DNA from: an uncultured Collinsella sp.
GTDB taxonomy: Bacteria; Actinomycetota; Coriobacteriia; Coriobacteriales; Coriobacteriaceae
Length of the DNA stretch: 48,392 nt
Assembly: GCA_900540935.1 (NCBI GenBank)
Contig: UQHW01000016.1
Span: forward strand, 1 to 48,392
Reading direction: 5' to 3'
The notes under the pieces: generated by a model
Told to the model about the DNA's origin: nothing
Databases searched by the model: none
Seen by the model: only the letters and a program-made list of their open reading frames with translations
Translations under genes and position numbers: made by a program
Part shown: positions 1 through 7,748 of the stretch, one piece after another
Layout: every line of letters starts with the position of its first letter
How positions within the stretch are numbered: the stretch's first letter is position 1

Positions 1-240
1 AACAAATCCAAGTTAGACCATTTCAAATGGTTCGATGTCTGCCCGGATGCGACACTGAAGTGAGTGTCCATCCTCGCAGTATCCGGTTCTCAAGGTGCAC
101 GCCCCGCGGCTCATCCGGTCCGACCGGGCCGCGCGGCAAGGAGATATATTGCCAGACCGGAGGGCCCCCGCGGGCGGGAATCACGCACTCCATATTTTGT
201 TCACATATGAATAGAACCCTCAGTTACTTCACTGAGGCCA
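1..240 (-). other. possible leader of an rRNA operon (gene itself outside the window)
   Basis: Read on the minus strand, the first 90 bases contain CACCTTGAGAACCGGATACTG followed by a hairpin (ACACT/AGTGT), then the perfect inverted repeat ACCATTT/AAATGGT and an AT-rich stretch that runs off the left edge. A TTGA(G/A)AAC(C/T)GGATA motif next to stem-forming sequence is typical of 16S rRNA leaders and rRNA spacers in Gram-positives. No rRNA sequence is inside the window, so this is inference. Another hairpin (CCTCAG/CTGAGG) lies near 213-239. No protein-coding frame here is convincing. Confidence 0.3.
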
Positions 241-426
241 TATTCGAAGCAGCAGCTTCTGATATTGGCGATGACCAGCTGGTTTATAGGTGTTAAGGCA
301 TCGGTCATCTCTGGAGCGCCACTTTACTCCAAAAGCATCAGCTATTTGTTTCCCGTCGGTAAAAGGCAGGTTTTGTTCGCCAAGCGTTCTTATATATAAA
401 GAGAAACGGGTCGAACCCATGCCTTC

Positions 427-490
427 GCAACAAAAAAGCGACCAACCGGAGTCGATCGCTTTCTATTCTATGGTGGGCCGTCAGGGGTTC
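427..490. repeat. direct repeat, copy 1: duplicated tRNA-Lys 3' end plus terminator
   Basis: These 64 bases match 602-665 at an offset of 175 with a single difference (465 versus 640). The second copy is the last 20 bases of tRNA-Lys, including CCA, plus the terminator behind it. Copy 1 therefore is a tRNA tail without a tRNA body. The bases between the copies (491-601) are GC-rich, contain small hairpins (for example GCCTGC/GCAGGC) and a T-arm-like GGGTTCGAACCC. Confidence 0.85.
432..460 (-). terminator. intrinsic terminator, duplicated copy
   Basis: On the minus strand a 10-bp stem (AGCGATCGAC with GTTGGTCGCT, including G-U pairs) closed by a TCCG tetraloop is followed by six T. It is identical to the functional tRNA-Lys terminator at 607-635 and lies inside the duplicated segment. 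Confidence 0.7.
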
Positions 491-606
491 AGCCTGCTCC
501 GCAGGCGGCCGCTGCGGCGCTTCGCGCCTTGCGCGCTGCGCTGGCAAACGCTCGCGCGTTTACTCAGCTCCGCGCCCCGACGGGTTCGAACCCGCGTCGC
601 GGCAAC

Positions 607-635
607 AAAAAAGCGACCAACCGGAGTCGATCGCT
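607..635 (-). terminator. terminator of tRNA-Lys
   Basis: A 10-bp hairpin (612-635) with a TCCG loop and a six-T tail on the minus strand, starting 11 bases after the encoded CCA of tRNA-Lys. Shape and position fit Rho-independent termination of the single-tRNA transcript. Confidence 0.85.
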
Positions 636-645
636 TTCTTTTCTA

Positions 646-721
646 TGGTGGGCCGTCAGGGGTTCGAACCCTGGACCTTGGGATTAAAAGTCCCCTGCTC
701 TGCCAGCTGAGCTAACGGCCC
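646..721 (-). tRNA. tRNA-Lys (anticodon TTT)
   Basis: Full cloverleaf on the minus strand: acceptor GGGCCGT/ACGGCCC, anticodon loop CTTTTAA, T-loop GGTTCGAACC, discriminator A and an encoded CCA (646-648). It is transcribed alone from the promoter at 731-759 and ends at the hairpin at 607-635. Its 3' end is duplicated 175 bases downstream. Confidence 0.97.
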
Positions 722-730
722 GCGGGTGGC

Positions 731-759
731 ATTATACCACGGTCTGGGACTATTCCCAA
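731..759 (-). promoter_or_regulatory. promoter of tRNA-Lys
   Basis: TTGGGA, 17 bases, then a perfect TATAAT on the minus strand, placing the start of transcription a few bases before the tRNA. The -35 overlaps the stop codon of the aminopeptidase gene at 750. Confidence 0.75.
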
Positions 760-2030
760 CTCCATTGGCCGTTCTGGAAAATCACAACTTCACGTCCATC
801 AGGCGTAATGCCCTTAATATCGATGTCGTCCGTGCCGATCATAAAATCGACGTGCGCGCTCGAGACGTTAACGCCATGCTCCAGGAGCTCTTCCTTGGAC
901 ATGTCGTACCCACCCTCGATGCATTCGGGGAAACCGACACCTAGCGCGAGATGGCAGCTAGCGTTCTCGTCATAGAGCGTGTCATAGAACAGAACGCCGC
1001 TTTCGCGGATCGGAGTGTTCTTGGAAATGAGCGCGACCTCACCCAGATGAGCGGCACCTTCATCGGTGTCAATAATGCTCGCAAGCGTTGCCTTGCCCAC
1101 GCGGGCGTCGTAGTCCACCACGCGGCCGCCCTCGAACTGAATCCAAAAATCGTCGACTTTATTGCCGTGGTGGATGAGCGGCATGGCCGAGTACACGATA
1201 CCGTCGGCGCGCATGCGATCGGGCGAAGTGAAGACTTCCTCGGTGGGAATGTTGGGGAAGAAGGGGTGCCCATCGGGCGTCTTGCCCTTGCCGCCGGCCC
1301 ACTCGTGACCCTTCGTCATGCCAATCGTCAGATCGGTTCCATTTGCCGCGGTGTAATGCAGGCAGTCGAAACGATTGCCGTTCAGGAAACGCAGGTTCTT
1401 TTCGAATGCGGCGTCATGGAGCTCCCAGTCGCTCTCTGGGTCCTGGCCATCGGCGCGAGCGGTGTGCAGAATCGCATTCCACAGCTTATAGATTGCAACC
1501 TCATCGGCGTCTCCCGGGAACACCTCGCGCGCCCAAGCCACGACCGGAGCGCCGGCGATGCACCACGGATTGATGTTGTAATCCAGTCCACGGCGGAAAA
1601 CTTTGCACTGCGTGTTCTTTGCCTTAGAAGCTGCAGCGGGCTTAGCGGGATCGATGCCCTTAAGGGCGGCGGGGTCCGCACCCTCGATAAAGATAAAGCA
1701 GGCACCGTCCTGGGCCAGGGAATCCAGCTGCAGGCGCTTCCACTCGGGCGTCTGCTCAAAATAGCTTTTCTCGACATGCTCGTACGTGAGCCTCGTCACG
1801 GCATCATCGGCCCAGATGACCGTCACGTGGCCGGCGCCGGCAGCATAGGCCTCCGCGACCACCACGCGCGCAAACGGCGCGCACTCAACCGGAGACTGAA
1901 CGACGACTTCCTGGCCGGGCTTAACGTTTACGCCCTTGCGGACAACCAGGCGCGCATAGTTTTTAATCTTGGGCTCCAGGGACTTCATACCCTCCAGGGC
2001 CTCTTCGACCGTCAGGGCAGCTCGAATCAT
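750..2030 (-). CDS. M29-family metallo-aminopeptidase
   Basis: Predicted cytoplasmic aminopeptidase of the thermophilic M29 group (AmpS/PepS/PepM type), which removes N-terminal residues from peptides using two metal ions. About 426 residues, the usual length. The C-terminal half carries the family metal-site segments: PTEEVFTSPD, a HHGN segment, ASCHLALG and SSAHVDFMIG, with the conserved Glu, His and Asp residues. The ATG at 2030 is preferred because GGAG lies six bases upstream; an in-frame ATG at 2042 would add four residues and lacks a site of its own. It follows the terminator at 2059-2089, so it is probably a single-gene transcript, and its 3' end carries the tRNA-Lys promoter. The family is clear; its physiological peptide substrates are not known from sequence. 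Confidence 0.9.
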   Translation of the reverse strand: MIRAALTVEEALEGMKSLEPKIKNYARLVVRKGVNVKPGQEVVVQSPVECAPFARVVVAEAYAAGAGHVTVIWADDAVTRLTYEHVEKSYFEQTPEWKRLQLDSLAQDGACFIFIEGADPAALKGIDPAKPAAASKAKNTQCKVFRRGLDYNINPWCIAGAPVVAWAREVFPGDADEVAIYKLWNAILHTARADGQDPESDWELHDAAFEKNLRFLNGNRFDCLHYTAANGTDLTIGMTKGHEWAGGKGKTPDGHPFFPNIPTEEVFTSPDRMRADGIVYSAMPLIHHGNKVDDFWIQFEGGRVVDYDARVGKATLASIIDTDEGAAHLGEVALISKNTPIRESGVLFYDTLYDENASCHLALGVGFPECIEGGYDMSKEELLEHGVNVSSAHVDFMIGTDDIDIKGITPDGREVVIFQNGQWSWE

Positions 2031-2058
2031 GTGCCACTCCATCTATCTATAGAACAGT

Positions 2059-2089
2059 AAAAAGGCGCGCCGCAAAAACGACGCGCCTT
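2059..2089 (-). terminator. terminator of the purC transcript
   Basis: Minus-strand 10-bp stem (AAGGCGCGTC with GGCGCGCCTT) around an eight-base loop, followed by a T run. It separates the purC/membrane-protein pair from the aminopeptidase gene. Confidence 0.85.
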
Positions 2090-2119
2090 ATATCTTAGCG
2101 ATAAGTATGTATGCAAACG

Positions 2120-2695
2120 CTACTTCTTCTTGGAGTCCTTCTTGTCCTCCTCGGCAGCTGCGCGCTCGATAAGAGCGTTGAGCTTGTTCTCGGACATGCC
2201 CTCGGCCTGCGCGCGGTACATGTTGCGCAAGGGACGAATACGAGCGAAGTCGTAGATAAAGTCACCTAGGATGATGACATAGGACAAAACGATGCCGACC
2301 ATCTGGACAGGGCTGGACACCATGCCAGCGGGAGCGAAGTACAGCGAGGCCCAAATTGCCACGACGAGCACCATGCCAATGGCGAGCACAATCCACCAGA
2401 TGCGACGGCGCTTGGTGTAGTCCTCGTCCTGCTTGAGGAGGATATTCGACACCGTATAGATGCGGTCCTCCTTGGCGCGCTGCTTAGCCTTGCGGGCGCG
2501 CTTCTCCTCTTTAGAGAGGCCCTCGAGGTTCTCGCCCTTCTCGAGCTCTTTGCGGCGTGCCTTAGACGAAGCCGGCACGACGCGAACGGAGCTCGCTGCT
2601 TGGCGGGCGGGCTTAGCAGATGCGGCAGACTTGCGCGCAACCCCGGTAACTTCGTGGGATTGCGTGCGCTTGTTCGTGGCGCTACGGGTACTCAC
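2120..2695 (-). CDS. small two-helix membrane protein of unknown function
   Basis: 191 residues. Residues 1-98 are strongly basic (Lys/Arg/Ala-rich, with stretches such as SKEEKRARKAKQRAKED) and probably cytoplasmic. Two hydrophobic helices follow at about 99-121 and 130-150, then a charged tail ending in DKKDSKKK. This resembles actinobacterial DUF3043-type proteins in layout, but I cannot assign it firmly. The GTG start comes directly after the purC stop codon (TAA-GTG), with AAGGAG inside the last purC codons, so the two are co-transcribed and translationally coupled. No function can be deduced from the purC link, which may be only positional. Confidence 0.8.
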   Translation of the reverse strand: MSTRSATNKRTQSHEVTGVARKSAASAKPARQAASSVRVVPASSKARRKELEKGENLEGLSKEEKRARKAKQRAKEDRIYTVSNILLKQDEDYTKRRRIWWIVLAIGMVLVVAIWASLYFAPAGMVSSPVQMVGIVLSYVIILGDFIYDFARIRPLRNMYRAQAEGMSENKLNALIERAAAEEDKKDSKKK

Positions 2696-3583
2696 TTATG
2701 CGTTCTCCTTCATGCTTGTGAACTGGGAGCCCGTGATGATCTGGAAGGCCTCGCGATAGCGCTCGGACGTGCCATCGATGACCTCGGCGGGCAGGTGCGG
2801 GGTCTCCCCCGTCATATCCCAGTTGGCCTTGAGCCAATTGCGGACGAATTGCTTGTCGTAGCTAGGCTGGATCTTGCCCTCCTCGTAGCTGGCAGCAGGC
2901 CAGAAACGGCTGGAGTCGGGCGTGAGGCACTCGTCGATCAGCGTGACCTTGCCATCGATGACACCAAACTCGAACTTGGTGTCGGCAATGATGATGCCAC
3001 GGGTCGCGGCGTACTCGGCAGCGGCCTTGTAGATCTTGAGGGAAAGGTCACGAATCTGCGTGGCGATGTCCTCGCCCACGATCTCGCAGCAACGCTCGAA
3101 CGAGATGTTCTCGTCGTGGTCACCGATCTCGGCCTTCGTGGACGGCGTGAACAACGGCTCGGGAAGCTTGGAAGCCTCGGTCAGGCCCTCAGGCAGCTGG
3201 ATGCCGCAGACGGTGCCGTTCTCGTCGTAGGTCTTCTTGCCCGAACCGGTCAGATAGCCGCGGACGATGCACTCGATAGGAATCGTCTGGGCCTTCTTAA
3301 CCAGCATGGCGCGGCCAGCGAGGTAGTCACGATACTCAGCAAACTCCTCGGGGAAATCCGCCGGGTCGATGGAAACGAGATGGTTGGGAACGATGTCGGC
3401 AAACTTATCGAACCAGAATGCCGAGATGCGATTGAGCACCTCTCCCTTAAACGGAATCTCGTCGGGAAGAATGAAGTCGAACGCAGAAATGCGGTCGGTG
3501 GCGACCATCAGCAGGTTTTCACCGGCATCGTAAATATCACGAACCTTGCCACGGGAATCCGGACGACGCTCCATCGTTGTCAC
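2696..3583 (-). CDS. purC: SAICAR synthetase (phosphoribosylaminoimidazole-succinocarboxamide synthase)
   Basis: Catalyses the ATP-dependent joining of aspartate to CAIR to give SAICAR in purine biosynthesis, in the cytoplasm. About 295 residues, normal for the longer bacterial form. Family segments seen are GKVRDIYD near the start, ATDRISAFDFILPDEIPFKG, IECIVRGYLTGSG, and the C-terminal IDECLTPDSSRFW. Three in-frame starts exist: the GTG at 3592 overlaps AAGGAG, so the GTG at 3583, eight bases after AAGGAG, is preferred over it and over the ATG at 3574. A hairpin at 3615-3634 lies in its leader. It forms a transcript with the downstream membrane-protein gene. purB is in a separate transcript at 7749. 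Confidence 0.95.
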   Translation of the reverse strand: MTTMERRPDSRGKVRDIYDAGENLLMVATDRISAFDFILPDEIPFKGEVLNRISAFWFDKFADIVPNHLVSIDPADFPEEFAEYRDYLAGRAMLVKKAQTIPIECIVRGYLTGSGKKTYDENGTVCGIQLPEGLTEASKLPEPLFTPSTKAEIGDHDENISFERCCEIVGEDIATQIRDLSLKIYKAAAEYAATRGIIIADTKFEFGVIDGKVTLIDECLTPDSSRFWPAASYEEGKIQPSYDKQFVRNWLKANWDMTGETPHLPAEVIDGTSERYREAFQIITGSQFTSMKENA

Positions 3584-3608
3584 GTGAGTCACTCCTTACC
3601 TAAATACG

Positions 3609-3634
3609 ACAGAAATGCGGGTTCTTTCCCGCAT
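3609..3634 (-). terminator. possible weak terminator or leader hairpin
   Basis: A perfect 7-bp minus-strand stem (ATGCGGG/CCCGCAT, loop AAAGAA) followed by TTTCTGTC. The T tail is poor. It lies between the histidine-kinase stop and purC, so it could end the two-component transcript or sit in the purC leader. Confidence 0.4.
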
Positions 3635-3692
3635 GTTTTCGCAAACTCGGAGCGGCAGGGACGCGGCCCCTCCTTCACCGAATAGCGAAAAG

Positions 3693-5258
3693 CTAGTGCT
3701 CCATTGTAGTAGATGCCGCGTCCGCCGTGTGCTCGCGGGGCAGATGAATTGTAAAAGTCGTACCCTTTCCAAGCTCCGACTCCACGGATATGTAGCCATG
3801 GTGACGCTCGACGATCTGCTTGGTCACGGCGAGGCCGACGCCCAGGCCGCCAGCTTCGCGGGCGCGGCTGGCATCGGCGCGCCAAAACCGCCCGAAAATG
3901 CGCGACAGATCGTCCTTGGCAATACCGATGCCGGTATCAGAAACGGCAATGCTGACGTGCCTGCGGTCACTGAGCACCGACACCACGACCCAACCGCCCT
4001 CGGGGGTGTAGCGCATGGCGTTGCTCATGAGGTTGATAACACATTGCGTGATCATGTCGGGATCGGCCTCGACGACATCGTCGTGCCCTTGGGTTTCATC
4101 TGCAAAGCGAAGACGAAGGTCACGGTCGGCAAACAGACGCTCCTGGCCGTTCACAATCGATCGCACGAACGGAACCATGTCCACCGGTTCTAGATTGAGC
4201 GGAGCCGTGCTGTTTTCCATACGCGATAGGTCGAGCATCTGCTGCACCAGACGAGCCAGGCGACGCGTCTCGGAAGCAACGGTCTCCAAATGCTCATCGT
4301 CGGTGGGATACACGCCATCCTGCATGGCCTCGACCGTTGCGAGCATGGCCATAAGCGGCGTGCGAAGCTCGTGTGCAACGTCTGAGGTCAGGCGCTTCTC
4401 GTGTTTCATATCCTTCTCGAGCGAGGTGGCCATCTCATCGAAGGTCTCACCCAGCTGATCGATCTCGTCATCACCGCGCAGCCCCGTGCGAGCCGACAGG
4501 TCGCCGTCACGGATTTGCTTTGCGGTACTGGTGATGCGATGAATCGGTTTGGTGAGCATGCGCGACACGAGCGATCCGATAACGACCGAAATGCAGATTG
4601 CAACAACCGCGGCGAGGGCCATGGCGTTAAAGGTCTTCTCCCTAAACGCAGAGTCCGCCTTGGTGAGCAGAGCGTCGGAGCCGATGGCCCACAGCTTTAC
4701 CTGTCCGACATGCTCGCCGGAAGACGTTACAATCTCGACGTTAGCAACGCTATCGGAGTCGGTTGGAGCAGACGAGACCGGGCTATGCGATGCCCTCTTG
4801 CCGCTCGTGTCGTCGGTCGTAGCCTGGTTTTCGCGTACATCGGCGGTGGCGCTTGCCGAGGGCCAGGAATCGTCATAAACGATCACACCCTTTTTATTGA
4901 CGACCTGCATGCCCAGATCGTCGGAAACCAAACTCGACGTTGCGACCGTGCGCAGTTCTCCCGCGGTCCAAGAGCCGTTTTCCTCATATGAGGTCGCCAA
5001 CTTCTCGGCAGCGGAATTTGCGATTTCGACGATATTGGAGCGTGTGTAATCCGAAAAGACCGTGCCCCACACAACAGAGACAACGCCCACCAGCACCAAT
5101 ACCGTCATGAGCGATGTCAGAGCAAAAGCAAGTGCCATGCGCGAGGGATAGCTCATCGTTGGCCGTGAATCGGAACGAGGCGTGTTCCAACTAGCCTTGG
5201 AACCCGCCTCGCTCTCCTGCTTGTGCTTTTGTCCGATTTCAAAGCGCGCAGGTGTCAT
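3693..5258 (-). CDS. membrane sensor histidine kinase (HAMP, HisKA, HATPase)
   Basis: 521 residues. An N-terminal cytoplasmic stretch of about 40 residues is followed by a first membrane helix (41-67), an extracytoplasmic sensor region of about 140 residues (68-210) containing a Ser/Thr/Asp-rich segment at 135-170, a second helix (211-234), and a HAMP linker. The phosphoacceptor is His296 in SDVAHELRTP. The ATP-binding domain has the N box with Asn413, DTGIGI at 441-446, the FGRFWR F box, and GLGVGLA at 471-477. All catalytic motifs are intact. It starts 11 bases after the response-regulator stop and has AGGGA before its ATG, so the two form one operon. The signal sensed is not evident; the sensor domain is not one I recognise. 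Confidence 0.93.
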   Translation of the reverse strand: MTPARFEIGQKHKQESEAGSKASWNTPRSDSRPTMSYPSRMALAFALTSLMTVLVLVGVVSVVWGTVFSDYTRSNIVEIANSAAEKLATSYEENGSWTAGELRTVATSSLVSDDLGMQVVNKKGVIVYDDSWPSASATADVRENQATTDDTSGKRASHSPVSSAPTDSDSVANVEIVTSSGEHVGQVKLWAIGSDALLTKADSAFREKTFNAMALAAVVAICISVVIGSLVSRMLTKPIHRITSTAKQIRDGDLSARTGLRGDDEIDQLGETFDEMATSLEKDMKHEKRLTSDVAHELRTPLMAMLATVEAMQDGVYPTDDEHLETVASETRRLARLVQQMLDLSRMENSTAPLNLEPVDMVPFVRSIVNGQERLFADRDLRLRFADETQGHDDVVEADPDMITQCVINLMSNAMRYTPEGGWVVVSVLSDRRHVSIAVSDTGIGIAKDDLSRIFGRFWRADASRAREAGGLGVGLAVTKQIVERHHGYISVESELGKGTTFTIHLPREHTADAASTTMEH

Positions 5259-5269
5259 ATGTGATTTCC

Positions 5270-5992
5270 CTATTTCTCGTCCGACTTATCGGTCTTGGCC
5301 GGAGCCTCGAAGCGATAGCCGACACCATGGACGGTGTAGAGCCACTTGGGCTTCTTGGGATCATCGCCCAGCTTGGCGCGAAGATTCTTCACGTGGCTAT
5401 CGATGGTGCGCTCATAGCCCTCAAAGTCATACCCGAGCACTTTCTCGACCAGCTCCATGCGGTTATACACACGGCCGGGATGGCGGGCAAGCGTGGTGAG
5501 CAGCTTGAACTCGGAAGCCGTCAGATCGACTTCCTTGCCCTCGACCAAGATCTTGTGGCCCGAGATATCGATGACCAGATCGCCGAAGTCGAGTACCTCG
5601 ACGGCGGGCTCGTCGGCCTGATGGGCACGGCGGAACAGAGCGCGAACGCGGGCGACGAGCTCGCGCGGCGAGAACGGCTTAATCAGATAGTCGTCGGCGC
5701 CGAGCTCAAGACCGATAATACGGTCCTCGATCTCGCCCTTAGCCGTCAGCATGATGATGGGGACATCCGAGGTATCGCGAATGGTGCGGCAAACGCGCTC
5801 GCCGGGGATCTTGGGGAGCATAAGGTCGAGCACGACCAGGTCGAACTGATGCTTCTCGAACTCCTCGATCGCGGACTGGCCGTCGCCGACGCCCACAACC
5901 CAGTAGCCTTCGCGCTCGAGATAGGCAGCGACGGCGTCACGGATTGCCTTCTCATCCTCGACCAGCAGAATCTTTTTTGCATCTGAAGCCAT
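5270..5992 (-). CDS. OmpR/PhoB-family response regulator
   Basis: 240 residues. The receiver domain has the acidic pocket Glu12-Asp13, phosphoacceptor Asp56 (VVLDLMLP), Thr83 and Lys105 (LIKPFSP). The C-terminal winged-helix domain (about 135-230) ends with the typical RTIDSHVKNLRAKLG and VHGVGYRF segments. It should bind DNA as a dimer when phosphorylated by the kinase encoded 11 bases downstream. The ATG at 5992 follows a GGGGGG stretch and begins MASDAKKILLVEDE, as expected of the family; the in-frame TTG at 6013 would add an improbable leader. Targets are unknown; no direct repeats typical of an OmpR site were recognised upstream. Confidence 0.94.
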   Translation of the reverse strand: MASDAKKILLVEDEKAIRDAVAAYLEREGYWVVGVGDGQSAIEEFEKHQFDLVVLDLMLPKIPGERVCRTIRDTSDVPIIMLTAKGEIEDRIIGLELGADDYLIKPFSPRELVARVRALFRRAHQADEPAVEVLDFGDLVIDISGHKILVEGKEVDLTASEFKLLTTLARHPGRVYNRMELVEKVLGYDFEGYERTIDSHVKNLRAKLGDDPKKPKWLYTVHGVGYRFEAPAKTDKSDEK

Positions 5993-6145
5993 AACACGGC
6001 CCCCCTGTCTCAATTAGCTAAGAACAAGCCCATTTTAACGCACCTGAGCCCGCCGGATGCCGCTATGACGCGGCAGCTCGGCAGGCGGTACTCACAATTA
6101 CAACGCGTTTATTCCCCTGTTGGCGCCTTTTTAACCCCTCTAAGC

Positions 6146-7357
6146 TTAAAGAGAGAATAGGCGTGCAGTGACCGTCTCTGGTATACCCTGGCTGTTGCGC
6201 ACCGTGGCGTACGTAAGGAATGAGTCCGATTTTCCCGCCGTAGCTGGATAATCGCCATACTCCAAAGCGCGGTCGGGCGACAGCAGCGAGCCATAGGTCT
6301 TGGCAGAGGTGTCGATCAGGAAATGCGACGCCTGTACCTTAACAAGGTATTTATTCTTCTTGCCAGCCGCACATGCGAGCGGCTCACGGGACAGGAAGAG
6401 ATACGGTCCTCCCTCATTACCGATATACGTGCCCATGTTGCCCAGGCTGCCCACGCCACTATAGGCCGCCTCGATAGAAAACACGAAGGTATCGCCCATA
6501 TATACGGCCTCGAAAGGCGAGACTGACGAGGGAAGGACTAGCTGGGCACGTTTGGTGTTGTTGCCGTCGGTCAAATCGATTGCCGTTATGCCGTAGTAGA
6601 CGCCCTCGTCGTTGCGGACACGCGGCGAGATGGTCAAAATGCCGTCGCTCGCGCGCGGGGCCGATGCAAAGCGACCCGTCGATTTCCAAATTATCTCGGC
6701 CTTGGATTCATCAAGCGAGCGACGATAGCAAAACGAATCGCTACTCGTTTTATTGCCACCTGCCGAGGGCATTTTATACCAGATGACTGATGACCCGAAC
6801 GCCGTAAACAGCGGCGGATCGTAGTCCTTGCCACCTCGATCGAGCTCAACCACGTCGCCAGAGAGCGAAGCGCCCGACAGATTTTGAGCGTAGAGCTTCC
6901 ACGATGAATTGGCAAAGTTCATCTCAACCCACGCGAATACGCCGTCGCCGGCACGGACATCGTAGAATGCATATCCCGTGCCCTCGATAGGATCCTCGAT
7001 TAATGTGGTAAGCGAGCCATCGCCCAGGTTGAGCACACCGAGTGTGTTGGCGTGCAGTGCCGATGCGGGCGCCATCATTGCCGCGGCGTAATCGCCGTCG
7101 CAGTAGTACAGCAGCGTACCCAGAGGCAGCGTCCACGACGCCGCCGGCTCAAGATCGATGTCGACTGCCTCGTACTCATCCGTAATCGAGATGATTTTGG
7201 AATCATCCTTGATAACCTGCGGCTCGCCGGCGGCATCATCGCTGGTACCCGTTTTTTTCGAGCATCCGGCAAGCACCGTGGCAGCGCCCGCAGCAACCCC
7301 ACCGAGCACAAAGCCGCGACGCGATATTCCGTTCTTGATGTGATCGGCGATACCCAT
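6146..7357 (-). CDS. Tat-exported lipoprotein of unknown function
   Basis: 403 residues. The N terminus has a twin-arginine signal (SRRGFVLGG, Arg13-Arg14), a hydrophobic helix, and a lipobox LAGC with Cys32 as the expected lipidation site, so it should be folded in the cytoplasm, exported by Tat and anchored to the outer face of the membrane. A Ser/Asp-rich spacer follows. The rest has repeated short beta-strand-like stretches (for example GDGVFAWVEMNF, GSSVIWYKMP, GDTFVFSIEA) that suggest a beta-propeller-like fold; this is inference. It has no recognised catalytic motif. Its ATG overlaps the stop of the TSCPD gene by one base (TAATG), so the two are translationally coupled. Confidence 0.85.
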   Translation of the reverse strand: MGIADHIKNGISRRGFVLGGVAAGAATVLAGCSKKTGTSDDAAGEPQVIKDDSKIISITDEYEAVDIDLEPAASWTLPLGTLLYYCDGDYAAAMMAPASALHANTLGVLNLGDGSLTTLIEDPIEGTGYAFYDVRAGDGVFAWVEMNFANSSWKLYAQNLSGASLSGDVVELDRGGKDYDPPLFTAFGSSVIWYKMPSAGGNKTSSDSFCYRRSLDESKAEIIWKSTGRFASAPRASDGILTISPRVRNDEGVYYGITAIDLTDGNNTKRAQLVLPSSVSPFEAVYMGDTFVFSIEAAYSGVGSLGNMGTYIGNEGGPYLFLSREPLACAAGKKNKYLVKVQASHFLIDTSAKTYGSLLSPDRALEYGDYPATAGKSDSFLTYATVRNSQGIPETVTARLFSL

Positions 7358-7620
7358 TAGGCGATCTCGGCGCGAGCGGCCTCGATAGCGCGTGTAAGCT
7401 GGTCGGCGCAGGAGGTCTTTTTCATACCGCAGGTATTACCGGCGAGAACCTCGATTACGCGATCGGCAGGAGCGCCCTCGACCAGCTTGGAGATAGCCTT
7501 GAGATTGCCGTCGCAGCCGCCGGTAAATTCAACGCCCATCACCTTGTTGCCGTCATCGGAAAGGTCAAGGTGAATATTGCGAGCACACACGCCCTGAGGC
7601 TTGTAATCAAACGAAATCAT
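7357..7620 (-). CDS. TSCPD-domain protein (TIGR03905-like)
   Basis: 87 residues. It carries the Cys-rich TSCPD pattern: an early Cys (GVCARN), GGCDGN, then NTCGMKKTSCADQ, which matches the small stand-alone family related to the C-terminal zinc-finger-like tail of class II ribonucleotide reductases. A metal-binding role is likely, but its biochemical role is not known. It has its own promoter (7653-7681) and is followed by the Tat lipoprotein gene with a one-base overlap. Whether the two proteins act together is unclear, since one is cytoplasmic and the other is exported. Confidence 0.85.
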   Translation of the reverse strand: MISFDYKPQGVCARNIHLDLSDDGNKVMGVEFTGGCDGNLKAISKLVEGAPADRVIEVLAGNTCGMKKTSCADQLTRAIEAARAEIA

Positions 7621-7652
7621 GCGATCCCCTCTCAGAATGTTATTCGAGACGA

Positions 7653-7681
7653 CTATTATCCCCGTCTTTCCCTAAATGCAA
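7653..7681 (-). promoter_or_regulatory. promoter of the TSCPD-lipoprotein operon
   Basis: TTGCAT, 17 bases, TAATAG on the minus strand, ending 33 bases before the ATG at 7620. It lies just downstream of the purB terminator hairpin. Confidence 0.55.
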
Positions 7682-7684
7682 CGA

Positions 7685-7722
7685 GGCGCTTTGCCGGCAA
7701 CACACATTACCAGCAAAGCGCC
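7685..7722 (-). terminator. terminator hairpin after purB
   Basis: A 13-bp inverted repeat (GGCGCTTTGCTGG with CCGGCAAAGCGCC, one G-U pair) with a 12-base loop, 26 bases after the purB stop. The T tail is weak (TCGTTGCATTT), so termination may be partial. Confidence 0.6.
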
Positions 7723-7748
7723 CTAAAAAGCTAACGTTATGCCCGAAC

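Noticed and set aside
290..715. 141-codon frame over the tRNA-Lys repeat region
   Set aside because: Runs through the tRNA, two terminators and the repeat; the translation reflects tRNA sequence (SGVRTLDLGIKSPLLCQLS).
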